A stretch of 64,000 nucleotides of DNA from Lepidurus packardi (lineage: Eukaryota; Arthropoda; Branchiopoda; Notostraca; Triopsidae): contig JAKZAN010000003.1 of NCBI GenBank assembly GCA_023053545.1, positions 88,501 through 152,500 on the forward strand. Reading direction: 5' to 3'. The position numbers and the translations under genes are program-made. Within the stretch, counting starts at the first letter, position 1. The number at the start of each line of letters is the position of its first letter. Of the stretch, positions 31,812-43,400 are shown piece by piece. The notes beneath the pieces are model-generated. The model was given only the letters and a program-made list of their open reading frames with translations. It was not told the DNA's origin and did no database searches.

Positions 31812-32409
31812 ATGTTCGATATCCTAGCCAACAAATCACCAGCCTGCAATCTGTTTCTAACCTTTAAAAATGCAAATGAAATGATGGAAACTGGAAATCT
31901 TTTAAAAGAAACTACACTTTCCCAACTCGGATCCGTAAAGACTGTCGTGAGGCAACGTAACCGGAATTCACCAACTTCCTCGCGACCTCGACCTGAACAC
32001 TATTTGTTCCCATATGTCAGAGAAAAACTCAGCACTCGGCGTACATTTTGTTGCAGACCAAGCTAAATGGCTGAACCCGAGCGGCACGAAAAAGTTTGGA
32101 TCAATCTGGTACATCTGCTCAACAACGGAGGAAAAAAGCAAACTTCTCAACGAAGCAGCGCTCCTCGCCTTTAACAGGGTTGTACAGATCGAGGACGTGA
32201 GACATTCACCTCTAATTCAATGTTTTAATTGCCTCGCTTTTGGACACATAGCCTCAGCTGGCAAACGCCTAATCCCCACCTGCGCAAAATGCGCATCAGC
32301 AGAGCACTCAACGAACACCTGCCACGTCAAAGAACTGAAATGTGCGAACTGCCGCGGCAAACACGAAGCCTTTCACCGTTCATGCCCAGCTAGGATTGCT
32401 GCTCTCTAA
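31812..32409 (+). pseudogene. non-LTR ORF1, C-terminal part with zinc knuckles
   Basis: Two frames (change near 32010) code for an RRM-like piece (NLFLTFKNANEMMETGNLL) and then three cysteine/histidine knuckles (CFNCLAFGHIASAG, CAKCASAEHSTNTC, CANCRGKHEAFHRSC), the standard C-terminal half of an I/Jockey-type ORF1. ORF2 follows 48 bases downstream. The N-terminal half is most likely the coiled-coil segment at 22178-22552, separated by the nested Tigger and BEL/Pao elements. Confidence 0.75.
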
Positions 32410-32456
32410 AAACTGTCAAATAACCCGACGGCAACACCAACGACATCGTCACAAAC

Positions 32457-35400
32457 ATGAAACGCACGACTAGAAGTGACGCTCAACAAACAACTGACGT
32501 AAACCAACCTAACCAACAACGAAACAACGGAGGAATAAGCATCATCTTTCATAACATAAGGAAAAGCTTTTTCCAACTTACAGAGACTCTGAGAGAAGCA
32601 AACATTCAAGAAGCGAAAGCAGTCTTCATATTAGAGCCACCTACAAAGATGTCGAATCAATCTCAACAGGGTTTTGACCTAATTATGCCTCAGACGGGGT
32701 ATAAAGGGGTGGTCTGTTTCAAGAGACCAAATACGTTCCATTTTCAAATCCAATCAGTACAAGAATTGTACTCCATTTCAAAAATACAACCTGAGAATCT
32801 ACCTTCCATAACACTTGTATGCATCTACAGAAGGCAAACCAATGATACACTCAAACTACTCACCGAGATATGGCACCAGTTGAACGACACCACCTCTCCC
32901 ATCATTCTATGCGGCGACTTTAACGCACATCCTTGGTATTGGGAAAACAAACCTCCAGACGGACCGGGTACACAGTTATACGATTTTGTCACGGAGAAAA
33001 ACATGGTCCTTGTAAACGAATGGAACACTCCAACCTTTCAAAATGAAAGAGGAGATTCCTCAACAATAGACCTCGTCTTTGCCTCACTGAAGATCGCAGA
33101 ACGCATGCAAATTATACCCCTAAATAACAACTCTTTCCCCAACTCGTCGGATCACAATGCTTTCTCCTTACGGATACATACACCTGTTAAAGAATTCTCC
33201 CCGCCTTTTTGGAACTACAAGAAAGCCGATTGGAAATCACTTAATGAAGACCTTTCCAATAAATTAAATGAAATGGAAAAGACATTGACACAACTCAACT
33301 CTACCGAGCAACATGATAATGCAGTTGGCCGTCTATCCGCTATTCTCATAGACACCGCTACAACGTTCATCCCAAAAATAAATTTATCGAACAAAAAAAT
33401 TCCTTGGTGGAATTCTACACTCAAATCCTTAAAGAAAGATGTAGCTAAGAAACTAAGAACGTACCGCTCCTACCCAAATGCTAACAACGATAGACTCTGG
33501 AAGGATGCTAGAAACGAATACACTAGTCAATTCCGAAAAGCCAGGGAGAGATACTGGGAAGACAAAATATCCACCTCAGACACAAAGTTACTATGGAACT
33601 TAGACAGGAAAACACGGAAAACTACCACAAATAGCTCACTTGACCTTCTCGACTCAAACCGGAAAACTTTCCAAAACGAAACGGAGAAACTAAATCACCT
33701 AGCAGTGAAACTACTCGAAGCAGATCTTAGCCCACCCATAAACAACAAACCAAGGAGGATGCACCCAGATGTAAGTAAACGGCCGAAATGCAGACATGAA
33801 GTTCAGCACAAAATTTCACACGCTGAAATTACAACTATTGTTGACCACCTCCCACCCCTAAAAGCACCCGGCACGGACCTTATACAACCAACTCTTATAA
33901 AAAACACGTGGAAATCGATTGGACCTTGTATAACTGGATTTTTCAACACAAGTGTAAAGCTAAAACACTTCCCAACCCCCTGGAAAACCGCTAAGATCTT
34001 TCCCATCCCAAAACCCGGTAAAACGGACTACTCTACCTATAAGAGTTTTAGACCAATTGCCCTTCTATCGTGCCTGGGAAAAATACTGGAAAAAATCATA
34101 GCAAACAGGATTATAACCCACTTCGAAACCAATAACTTACTATCCTCAAATCAATCGGCCTTTCGCACAAAGAAGTCAACAACAAACTCGCTAATCACGC
34201 TGTCGGACAAAATCCTAAACGGTTTCGACAAAACGAAAGTGACATCTGCTCTCCTTCTAGACATCGAGGGAGCTTTCAACAATGTTCTACACGGAAAACT
34301 CCTCCAGAAATGAGAAAGGAAAGATTCCCAACCTACATGTCTGAATGGGTACGAAGTTTTCTTGAGAACCGTTCAGGCTTCGTAATAAACGGCCCATCTT
34401 TCAGTGATACCTTCATCATGCATAAAGGTGTACCACAATGCTCTCCCCAATACTCTTTCTCCTCTATATAGACGACGCACTCCACCTGCTCAAACAAAAA
34501 CGTATCACCACAATTGCGTACGCCGACGACCTGCTCCTCGCGGTGACAGGCTCATCTAGCAAGATCAACGTTAAAATTCTTAAAATGCCCTTAAAACGTT
34601 GGAAAAATGGAGTAAGAATCTAGGCTTTATTTTCTCGAAAAGCAAGACGGAACTCATACACTTCTCGAGGAAAAGAACTGACGAAACTACTGCCTTAACC
34701 TGGAATGAAGACGTTATATGCCCCAAAGACAGCGTTCGCTATCTTGGCCTAATTTTCGACACGAACTTAAACTGGTCAAAACAAGCTGCTCATCTTGCCT
34801 CAAAAGGGCATCACACAATTAGCAGACTACGCAAATTAATCACCTTCCTACCAACTATTAAAGTCAACCAAGTAAGAACGCCGGTCCTGAGTCTTCTCTA
34901 CTCGACAATTCTGTACGGTCTTCCAGCCTGGTCTAACACTAAGCTATCCTCCCTTGAATCTGTACGAACACTACATAGACAAGCCCTGCTTCTTATTACC
35001 GGTGCACTCAAAACTACCCCCACTTCAGCTCTTGAAGTTGAAACAGGCACTCCTCCTTTAAACCTCCTCTCGCTCGAAAGAACTCTAAGATTCAGCCACA
35101 ACAACTCGACTATCCCAAACGCCATCGCACCGAAACACAAACGTTACGCCTCATGTTCATTCTTAATAGTCACTAAAAAATAACAATCTGCTCACCGATA
35201 AGTCCGAAGACATGATGAAAAGTATAAAGCATCTGATTTTACAGAAATGGCAAGAAGAATGGTCTACCTCTGCCTCCCCTTCCGCGACCTACAGATATCT
35301 CCAACGCTGCAACCTATCTGCAAAGTTGACCAAGACAGACGGACTATTTCTACACTTATCAGACTTAGAACCTTACATTTCCCGACAAAGTCATTCCTCT

Positions 35401-35636
35401 ACCGCATTAAAAAGACACAAGACTCAAATTGCACCTGTAACAATCACTCGAAACAAGACCTCAGACACATGTTTTTCCACTGCAGACTCTTAAATAGATC
35501 CAGAGCTATTTTGCTAAGAGACTTATCAAAACTTCGACTCCACTTTAATCCACAGACTATACTCACAAACCCAACCGCTTACAAAGCAATAAATACTTTT
35601 GCCATCTCGGCTCTAACAGCCCTACATCCCAACTAA
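32457..35636 (+). pseudogene. non-LTR ORF2: AP endonuclease and reverse transcriptase
   Basis: From ATG 32457 the frame is intact to 34313. Endonuclease: ISIIFHNIRKSFFQL, VFILEPPTKM, IILCGDFNAHPWYW, STIDLVFAS, SSDHNAFSL. RT: LKAPGTDLIQPTLIKN, TAKIFPIPKPGK, RPIALLSCLGKILEKI, NQSAFRTKKSTTNSL, LLLDIEGAFNNV. Beyond that, frame changes occur near 34310, 34435, 34610, 35183 and 35240; they separate the YADDLLLAV catalytic motif, the thumb (ILYGLPAW, LLITGALKTTP) and a C-terminal CTCNNHSKQDLRHMFFHC finger. No RNase H domain is seen between thumb and finger, unlike the minus-strand LINE at 14.6-18.5 kb, so the two belong to different lineages or this copy has lost it. Confidence 0.85.
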
Positions 35637-35868
35637 CCCACTAACCAGAAGTGACGCTGACTTCTCCCTGACGTACGAGTTATCTGACTTTTTTAGAATA
35701 AGGAAAGAAGCTATTACCATATCTTTGCTATAGTATGGCTACGCTCTCCTTTCGAGGAATAGCGTAAATGAATGTATGTTTGTAAAATTGTTCACTGATT
35801 ACTTAACTTCAGACCCAATAAATAGGCTGCAACGAGCAGTCCTCATGCTGAGATAATTAAAAAAAAAA
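35637..35868 (+). other. LINE 3' UTR and poly(A) end
   Basis: An AATAAA in CCCAATAAATAGG (about 35816) is followed at 35857-35868 by an A-run, the expected 3' terminus of the plus-strand LINE. Confidence 0.6.
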
Positions 35869-36638
35869 AGTGAATGCGAATATTCCCCACTTGTTTCTTA
35901 CCTCTAAAACTTGTAAAAAGTGCCACTTATTCTGACAAAACACGCTAAACGTCAACAGGAGAGGCTTCCTTAGGAGCTGCCACCCAGCCACAGCTGCGTT
36001 CCAGTTGCGCAATACGACTCGGGCGCCATTATGAGAGATTTTCGGCATTAACGGTCCACACGGAACTAGTTTAAACGGTGCAAACGGAACTAGTTAACTC
36101 ACTTATTCAATAATGATAATTAGCTATTTAATTTAACTGCGCTCTCTAAAATTAATGGGAATGGGGAAGAGATTTTAATTTCATTCAAAAAATGAATTAT
36201 AGAGAGCTAATTTAAATAATTCAATCAACTAACGATTAGCCAAGTAAGAAATAAACTCTTTACTAGCTCCATGTAAAAACGGTATTTTTAGCAAAAGGTT
36301 TAACTCAAGCCGTTTCTGTATGTACTGGTAATGAAGCCTTAGAGATTCTAAATTAATAATAAATTGATCAAAACGACGGATTACTTGCCTGTAGTGCGGT
36401 AATAAGTGTGGCGCGGATCACCGCCATTTTGTGGAGGCAAGTGAAGACGCATCCAAACCGCGCTCTCGCTTTCGTACGGTTTCATTGTTTACCCTAGTTT
36501 CTTTTGATTGACTTTGATACCAAGTGTAGTTCGGTGCTTTCTGCACTTATAGTGATTCTTTCTGCTGTGTTTAGTTTTCTGTTTGTGCATGAACGAAGCC
36601 CTTAAAACTTGTTATTCAGGGCTTAGCCCAGCAACGTA
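35869..36638. other. non-coding, nothing recognised
   Basis: AT-rich. Contains a short direct repeat ACGGAACTAGTT near 36058-36098. The last 200 bases could be the 5' UTR of the LINE-like ORF that follows. Confidence 0.4.
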
Positions 36639-37070
36639 ATGTTACGGACACCGGAAAACTCGCCCAAAAAAGGGGGAAACCACTCTTCACAAGCTGGCCC
36701 GTCCTGTGCTCCAGAGAGTATAGTAATAGACTCGCCCATCCCGGCCGTTACACCTCAGCCCCAAGTGAAGTGCCAATCCTGTGGAGACCTATTTCAAAAG
36801 GATAAGCCTGCTGCAAAGAACTGCAAAGCGTGCCGAGAAAAAAAATCCAACCCAACCCATGCTCAGAAACGACCTTTACTCTCCCCTTCAAGCGACCTAG
36901 CATTCCGTAAGAGGTCCTTCTCTATCGAAGACACTACGCAATTGTCCACCATGAACTACATCCTCTCCACGCTTAGGTCGCTCAAAGACAACAACGAAAT
37001 CCTGACCCAAGAGATAATGGCTTTAAAAGCGGAAGTCATTAGCTTCGTCAAGACAAATGTTCAACGTTAA
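36639..37070 (+). CDS. LINE ORF1-like fragment, 143 aa
   Basis: From ATG 36639 to TAA 37070. A Pro/Ser-rich N-terminus is followed by a cysteine cluster (CQSCGDLFQKDKPAAKNCKAC) and, near the C-terminus, a helix likely to be coiled coil (MNYILSTLRSLKDNNEILTQEIMALKAEV). A zinc cluster plus coiled coil is typical of ORF1 or gag-like proteins of non-LTR elements, but no family is certain. Beyond the stop there is no ORF2; a simple AATGAAATA-type tail follows at about 37190-37260, as at the 3' end of some LINEs, so this may be an internally deleted copy. Confidence 0.45.
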   Translation: MLRTPENSPKKGGNHSSQAGPSCAPESIVIDSPIPAVTPQPQVKCQSCGDLFQKDKPAAKNCKACREKKSNPTHAQKRPLLSPSSDLAFRKRSFSIEDTTQLSTMNYILSTLRSLKDNNEILTQEIMALKAEVISFVKTNVQR

Positions 37071-37189
37071 ATGTTCAATGTTAAAATGTTCAACGAGTGG
37101 TTCATCCCGAATTCGGAATACCCGCCCGAGAAAGTAACAACGTCAATTCCTTGCGACTAGCTCTTTTGAATGAAGTAATGGAAGAGCAA

Positions 37190-37262
37190 GTAGCAAACGC
37201 AATGAAATATTCAATGAAATAATGAAATAAAAAATGAAATAAAAACAATGAAATAAAAAACA
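37190..37262 (+). repeat. AATGAAATA-type simple repeat
   Basis: Imperfect tandem ATGAAATAA/ATGAAATAAAA units; likely the 3' tail of a LINE fragment. Confidence 0.7.
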
Positions 37263-37906
37263 ACAACATTAACGCTAATGATAATCAACTGTTAATGAAG
37301 GTTCTGATTTAATGAAGTTGGCACAAGTTCATTAACTATGACCAACATTAGCTAATGCCTAATTAAAGCCCCGTCTAGACAACTTACCTGATTAAGTTAG
37401 GACTAGGATGACAAAATAGCATTTCTTAGCTTCATAAAACGTTTTTCTCATATAAATATAAAAAAGAACCAGTACGAATAAAAACCGGAATCAGTCTCTT
37501 TTCTAGTGTAGGCCTTAACTGATCGCTAATGCACGCAAATAATGTTGTGAAAAAAAATAATCGGCCATACGTAAAAACGTCATTTTTTGTCGTTCGAATG
37601 GACTTTCTGTCGATAATGTGTTTAATTATGTGAAGGTTAACACTAATAAAGCATTGGAAAGATTCGAGCTTGGTAAAACACATTTCTTCGTTTCGGAAAA
37701 GTCTACTTTCCGAAAACGAACAACACGGATCTGAAAGAAAGGATCCCCTTTCACTTCCATATTTTTTCTCCTTAAAATATAGTAAAAGTGCTACTCGGAC
37801 TCGGATACAAGGGATCCCTCTCGACACTTATTGCCTGCATATGAAAGCGTCGAAAGTACTACATATAGCATGGTGTTTAGCCTATAGCTCACAGTAGTCG
37901 AGCACC
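37263..37906. other. non-coding flank of the Harbinger element
   Basis: No protein-like ORF. The left end of the PIF/Harbinger element should be here, but no terminal inverted repeat was matched to the right side by eye. Confidence 0.4.
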
Positions 37907-38664
37907 ATGGCTTCTCAAGATTCTTTAAAAGAAAGAAAACGCTCATCCAATTGGGTTGATTCTGAGTTGTCAGCTTTGTTAAACATTTGGCAAGAGAGTT
38001 ACGAGGGTCTGCGCCGTGCAAAACGCAATAAGCCTATTTTTGAGTCCATGAGACGGTCTTTGGAAGGTGTTGGTGTCGTCCGTACGGTGGATGAGATATC
38101 AGTGAAGTTGAACAATCTGACACAAACGTACAGGTAATCGTATTTTCTTCCATTGTGAACGAACCGTGCACTAATTTGAACTTTCTTTTGTCATTCGCCA
38201 GAAAGAACAAAGTAAAATGTACCTCTACAGGTTCTTCTCCAAGCTCATGGAAGTGGTACGATGCCGTTAACAGCATTATTGGCCGAAGTCCAAGTAACGA
38301 CGTTTCAAGGGTAGAGGACTCGATTGTTCATGGTCCGGAAGAGTCTACCACACAGTCCTCACAGTCTACCCTGCCTAGTTTGCAAGTATCCGTTTCCGAT
38401 TCGGATATAGAAATTGATGTTGAAGAGAGCGTCTTAGTCCGCAGAGATGAGGAACACGAACGACTATTGGAGTCTGCCATTGGTGGGTGTCGACGCCGTG
38501 ACAGAGGTAAAGCTGTGGAGCCTGGACCTTCTAGAACCTCAATCCAAAGAAGAAAGCAACGTGCTTCGACCCAGACCTCTGTTGCCAGGTGCCTTTCTTC
38601 CGCTGAGAAGCTAATTGAAAACAGCGATAAAACAGCTTCTGATAAGTTGACCAGGCAATTCTAA
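37907..38664 (+). CDS. PIF/Harbinger Myb/SANT-like DNA-binding protein (spliced)
   Basis: Exon 1 (37907-38133) starts MASQDSLKERKRSSNWVDSE and carries a trihelix/Myb-like domain (LLNIWQESYEGLR, IFESMRRSLEGVG, VKLNNLTQTYR). A 68-base intron at 38134-38201 (GTAATC to GCCAG) joins in frame to exon 2, giving the conserved 'GSSPSSWKWYDAVNSIIG' block. A Ser/acidic linker and an Arg-rich part follow. The frame stops at TAA 38664, but a second frame continues with EKKMEDLALKRK to 38891, so one frame change near 38655 is likely. Harbinger elements need this protein together with the transposase for nuclear import and end binding. It converges on the transposase gene. Confidence 0.72.
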
Positions 38665-38915
38665 GCTTAGTTCAGAATATTGAAAAAAAAATGGAAGATT
38701 TGGCTTTGAAACGTAAAATTGTAGCGTCTATAGACAATACTCGCCCTGACCACGTTTATTCCTCTCTCCCTTTTCCTTCAAGTTATTCTGTTATTGGTTC
38801 TCAATTGCAAAGTATGCCATATCCCTTTCCTTACAATTTACGGCAAAGTGATTCAAATGTAGTACCACCACCACCATCCCCAGGTTCTTAAGGGTTTCTT
38901 GGTTCTTCTTGGATT

Positions 38916-39943
38916 TTATAGGTGAATTGGGTTGTCATTAAAAAATTCCACCATTGCGGAACGAACTTGCTCTGCTCTTATTGTTGCTTCGTTACGAAAG
39001 GTATTGGGCCTTGTTTGCTCGCTAAACTCAGCATCGCAATCTTCTGCGGGCACGCCAAATTTTTCGCACATATTGTGAAGGATACAACAATCTTTGGTAA
39101 TGAGGTTAATTTTACTAATAGGAAACTCCATTCGTTTATAAGTAATTCGCCAGCGCATCTTTAGTCTTCCAAAAGCATTTTCAATTACCCGTCGAGCGCG
39201 AGACAACCGAAAATTAAAATGTTTTTGCTCCTCGGATAACCTGGTTGTATCAGGATATGGCTTCATTAGCGTTGGCAACAGTTGGAAAGCTCCGTCTCCT
39301 AAAATGTGAGTTGGTACTCGTACATCGCTAACATGCATGGAAGAATTCAAACGCTCAAGGGCCAACACCTTCTCGTAGAAACGTGAATTTTTGAAAATGT
39401 AGCTGTCGTTGTTCCGCCCAGGAGACCCAACGTTTATATAGGAAAACCTATATTTCGCGTCGCACATTGGAATAGAATTACGCTATAGAAGCCTTTATAA
39501 TTGTAGTAATCAACAGCTTCTTCCTTAGGAGGACAAATCGGGATATGGCAGCCATCGATTGCACCAATTGCAGGTGGGTAATTCCACATCGCTGAGAAAT
39601 CATTGGCTAAAATGTCATATTCCCTTTCGCTCTCGGGTAATTTGATAAATTCGGGCATGAACACGTCGACGACAGCGTGACAAAATTCGTAAAGTATGTA
39701 GGGTAAAGTACTTCTTCCAATTCCGAAAAGATGTCCGACAACGCGTAATTCTGCTGCTGATGCAAGCGAAAAAACAGCAACAGCTACTCTCTTTATAACC
39801 GGAATAGGTCTTCTCATAATCGTTGGGTTTTTTTCAGTACAGGGCGTAGCCGGTCGCAAAGGTACGTAAATAAGGCTCTTGAGGTACGGAAATTTTGTCG
39901 GAATGTAACTTCTGACATTGTTGGCACAATCTTGAGCCACCAC
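38916..39943 (-). pseudogene. PIF/Harbinger DDE transposase
   Basis: Minus strand, in two overlapping frames. The first frame (39943-39434) has a helix-turn-helix region and the first catalytic D in AIGAIDGCHIPI. The second (39467-38916) has INVGSPGRNNDSYIF, the second D in HILGDGAFQLLP and the E in RARRVIENAFGRLKMRW, followed by CCILHNMCEKFG. All three catalytic residues are present and the only break is a one-base frame change near 39450. The 5' end may extend beyond 39943, since the usual N-terminal helices are short here. It is convergent with the Myb-like gene, as usual for the superfamily. Confidence 0.85.
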
Positions 39944-40129
39944 TCTCCAGAAGAAACGAGCGATTGTGGCCTAAGTACTAGGAAAGATGGTTATAACAAA
40001 CTATTTTTCTGAATGTACTACTTATCTCTTTACCTTTACAAATCAGGAGACTGCTTATTAATGAAAGTATAGCTTTTAATTGCTTGTCTCTCCTATTTCT
40101 CGCTAATCTTTTGCGCAAGATAAGCAGCT

Positions 40130-40388
40130 TGTCGCGGACCAGTTCCGCGAGATTCTGGGATATACGTCAACGGTTCCGGGAAATACGTCGACGGTACGTT
40201 GTGAGTTGGGCGAGGGCAGGGTTGACGAGGGACAAAGGAGCAGCGGATCGGAAAGACGCTCGAGAGACATCGGAGAGAGTGTTAATGGATAACTTTGTAA
40301 TCGTTTTTTTTTTTTGCTATGTTGTTATTACATTTAATCGGAACATCGAAACTCGTCTCCCTGTCACTATTTCGTTATATCGGTGACA
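40130..40388 (+). repeat. 5' LTR of second BEL/Pao
   Basis: 259 bp; a T13-like run near 40303-40318 distinguishes it from the 3' LTR. Confidence 0.93.
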
Positions 40389-40392
40389 TTAT

Positions 40393-40409
40393 TGGTGCAT
40401 CGACCGGGA
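40393..40409 (+). promoter_or_regulatory. primer-binding site, tRNA-Gly type
   Basis: TGGTGCATCGACCGGGA, four bases after the LTR, is complementary to the 3' end of a tRNA-Gly(GCC) (TCCCGGCCGATGCACCA) with one mismatch. Confidence 0.7.
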
Positions 40410-40476
40410 AACTAGTCCCGTTTCCTGTTTCCCATTCGTTATTTCGTCATTTCGTCAACTTCGTCAAACCATAGAA

Positions 40477-43400
40477 ATGGCTACAGCTTCATTCCAAAAC
40501 GTTGATCGTGCTATCTGTGAACTTGAAGCCGACAGTGATCAAGACGATCAATTCGACTTAAATGATCCTGCAACCGTCAAGAGGTTACGTACGGCCTCTA
40601 AACGACGCTTAATGGACCTTATCGGCCGAATTTCGCCGTTGATCAGTGATAGAGGCAGTCGTACAGCCTTAAAGCTTTTAAGAAACCAGCTCGCTACCAA
40701 TTTAAGTGAATGTTCGGAGTTGAACAAGAAATACGTGGAAATTGGTGGCTCTTCGGAATCCACGGCCGATCGATATTATTCGGCATTGGACATAATGGTT
40801 TCACACAGTTTCAACTCTATTGACGACTATCTGAAGATACGTGCTGATGATCCAGCCTCTTCCATCGCCAGTCGTTATGCGTCATCCCTAGTCTCTGATA
40901 CATCAAAAGTTTCCTCAGCCGATCAAACATCGCAAGTCGCAGTTCGTCATCATGACTCACCACCCCATTCGGAGAGCGCCGAGCTCCGCCTTCGCCAACT
41001 TCGTATAGCGATAGCAGACGAGGCGCATCAAAGACAGCTTATACTAAAAGCCCAAGAAACCTTGGAGGACGTGGTGCACATGATGAACGCAAACCGGCAA
41101 GATCATGAGCAGCGACGCCAATTGGAAGAAGCCTCAAGTGAAATATGAGCCTCGTCACAAAGAAGTAAAGAAACAATTCAGTCCAAACCACGGTCAACCC
41201 TCGTTTCCTACTTGTATGAACGGTCCAACCCCTTCATTCGTCAATCAAGTCAACGACCCTTCGCAAAACCATCCGATGTGGACCGCCTCGACTCAGGTAG
41301 TCGCGGCGCCTTTAGAATCCGGAAGGTCTCCAACATCGTCGCCCGATGCGTGGATCTATACCGCAAATGCAAACGATACATCCCATATGAAGGGATTTTC
41401 GAATGTAGTAAATCATTTGTCTAAAATCCACATCAAACAGTTTTCGGGAGATCCTCGAGATTGGCCACTGTTCATTGGTCAATTTAAAAGCTTTGTACAT
41501 GATGCAGTGCCAAGTGCCGCTCAGCGGATGGCATATCTCCGAGAGTTGCTTGCAACAAACGTGAGGAAAAGCATCGCCCAAACGTTAATAAACCCGGCAA
41601 CGTATATTCAGTCGTTACAAGAATTGCAAAGACGTTACGGTCACCCGTCACTTATTTCCGAAGCCTGCGTCGACGGTTTGCTTAAGCTTCCCAATGTAAA
41701 AGAAGGCGATTTCGTTTCATTAAAAACCTTCTTTAGCGAACTACGCGGGGCAGTCACCAACCTGAGACAAGCCGGGTATGAAGCCGATTTAGCGGCCCCA
41801 ACTGTCGTACGTCAACTACGTGATAAACTACCTGAGCACCTTAGTGGGGTGCGCGCGTTTTATTCTTAAATCGCGCCCCAACTTTAATCGACTTCGACGC
41901 GTGGTTAGACAATGAAGTTATGTCTGTAGTCCTTGGACAACCCTCTACGGTACTCGCACAAACGACACACTCAAGCAAAGGAAACCAAAGGAAGAAAGGT
42001 GCAAAAGGCTTAGAACAACCTCCCACCGTTCTTGCGACGTCGAACGCTTCCAACGAAACAGCATCACAACCCAACAACTCCCTTCCCGCTTGCAGTATGT
42101 GTAATGGGGCACATAATATCGCTCGATGTGAAAAGTTCAAATCTCTTACCGTCAAACAGCGCGCCGAATACGTCAAAGAAAGTAAGTGTTGCTTCCGGTG
42201 CCTTACCTCGGGTCACTTTTCCAAAGAATGTAGACGCAAATCGATTTGCGGACTCGATGGTTGTAAAGGTCACCATCATACTCTGCTTCACGGGGCGTCG
42301 AGAGTTTACCAACCTAGTACGCCCACCGCCTCCGCTTATAACGTTCTCCCGATTGAAGAAGAAGCTGAAATCACCCATGTGGGAACTACTTCGCAGCAAC
42401 TTCAACCGGTTACTCTGTCAGTGGTCCCAGTCACTTTAAAAGCAAATGGGAAATCGTTGGATACCTATGCCCTTTTGGATCAGGAAGTGAAGTCTCTATT
42501 ATCCTACAGAGTACCGCCGACTTGCTGGGTTTAAAGGGTCCGCAAGGTCCTTTACGACTAGGTTCATATCATGGACGTGATCCAACCTTTATGAGCTCGA
42601 TAGTCAATTTCGAGGTTGCTAGTCGCGACAACAAAACCAAAATGTTCGTCGTCGGTGCTGTCACTCTTCCGATACTGAACTGCAGTCTTCGGTCCATCAA
42701 CTGGCCAAAAGAAAAGAAACTATGGCCACACCTATGCAACCTACCCCTCGTTCCACTCGATACTTCAAAGGTTACCATTCTGCTTGGGAACGAAGTCGAT
42801 AACGCACACGACCAAGTTAAAGTCATTAAAGCTCCCAAAGGAACTATCGCCCCACGGGCTGTATTGACACCTTTCGGATGGTGTGCAACAGGCAAGCTCC
42901 CTGATCGAACGTCGTTCGGTTCGGTCCGTCGTGTAAATCTAATTCGTCAACCAGTTTCCGACGAGATCAACGAATTGGTTAAACAGTTTTGGCAAACTGA
43001 TGCGATCGGTATCAAAACTTCAAATCCCCCAAAATCTCGAGACGACGAAAGAGCACTTGCCATTATGGAAGCCACCACGAGAAATGTAGGCAAGCGGTAC
43101 GAATGTGGCCTTCTCTGGAAAGAGGACCAACCACAGCTACCAGACAACCGCTCAACCGCCTTACGACGTTTCTTTGCTCTAGAACGTAGGTTCTCAAAAG
43201 ACCGCAAGTTAGCGCACAAGTACAAGCAAATCATCGACGAATATGTTAAGCTCAATCACGCGCGGAAGTTAGAGCCAGAGGAAATCCGAGTTTCGAATGG
43301 AAAAACGTGGTATCTGCCGCACCATGCAGTTGTAAATCCGCATAAACCCGATAAACTTCGAGTAGTATTCGACGCTGCTGCAACGCATGGATATTACTCT

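Noticed and set aside
36059-36100. Possible terminal repeat of a small DNA transposon
   Set aside because: Only a short direct repeat of ACGGAACTAGTT; no inverted partner or target duplication was found.
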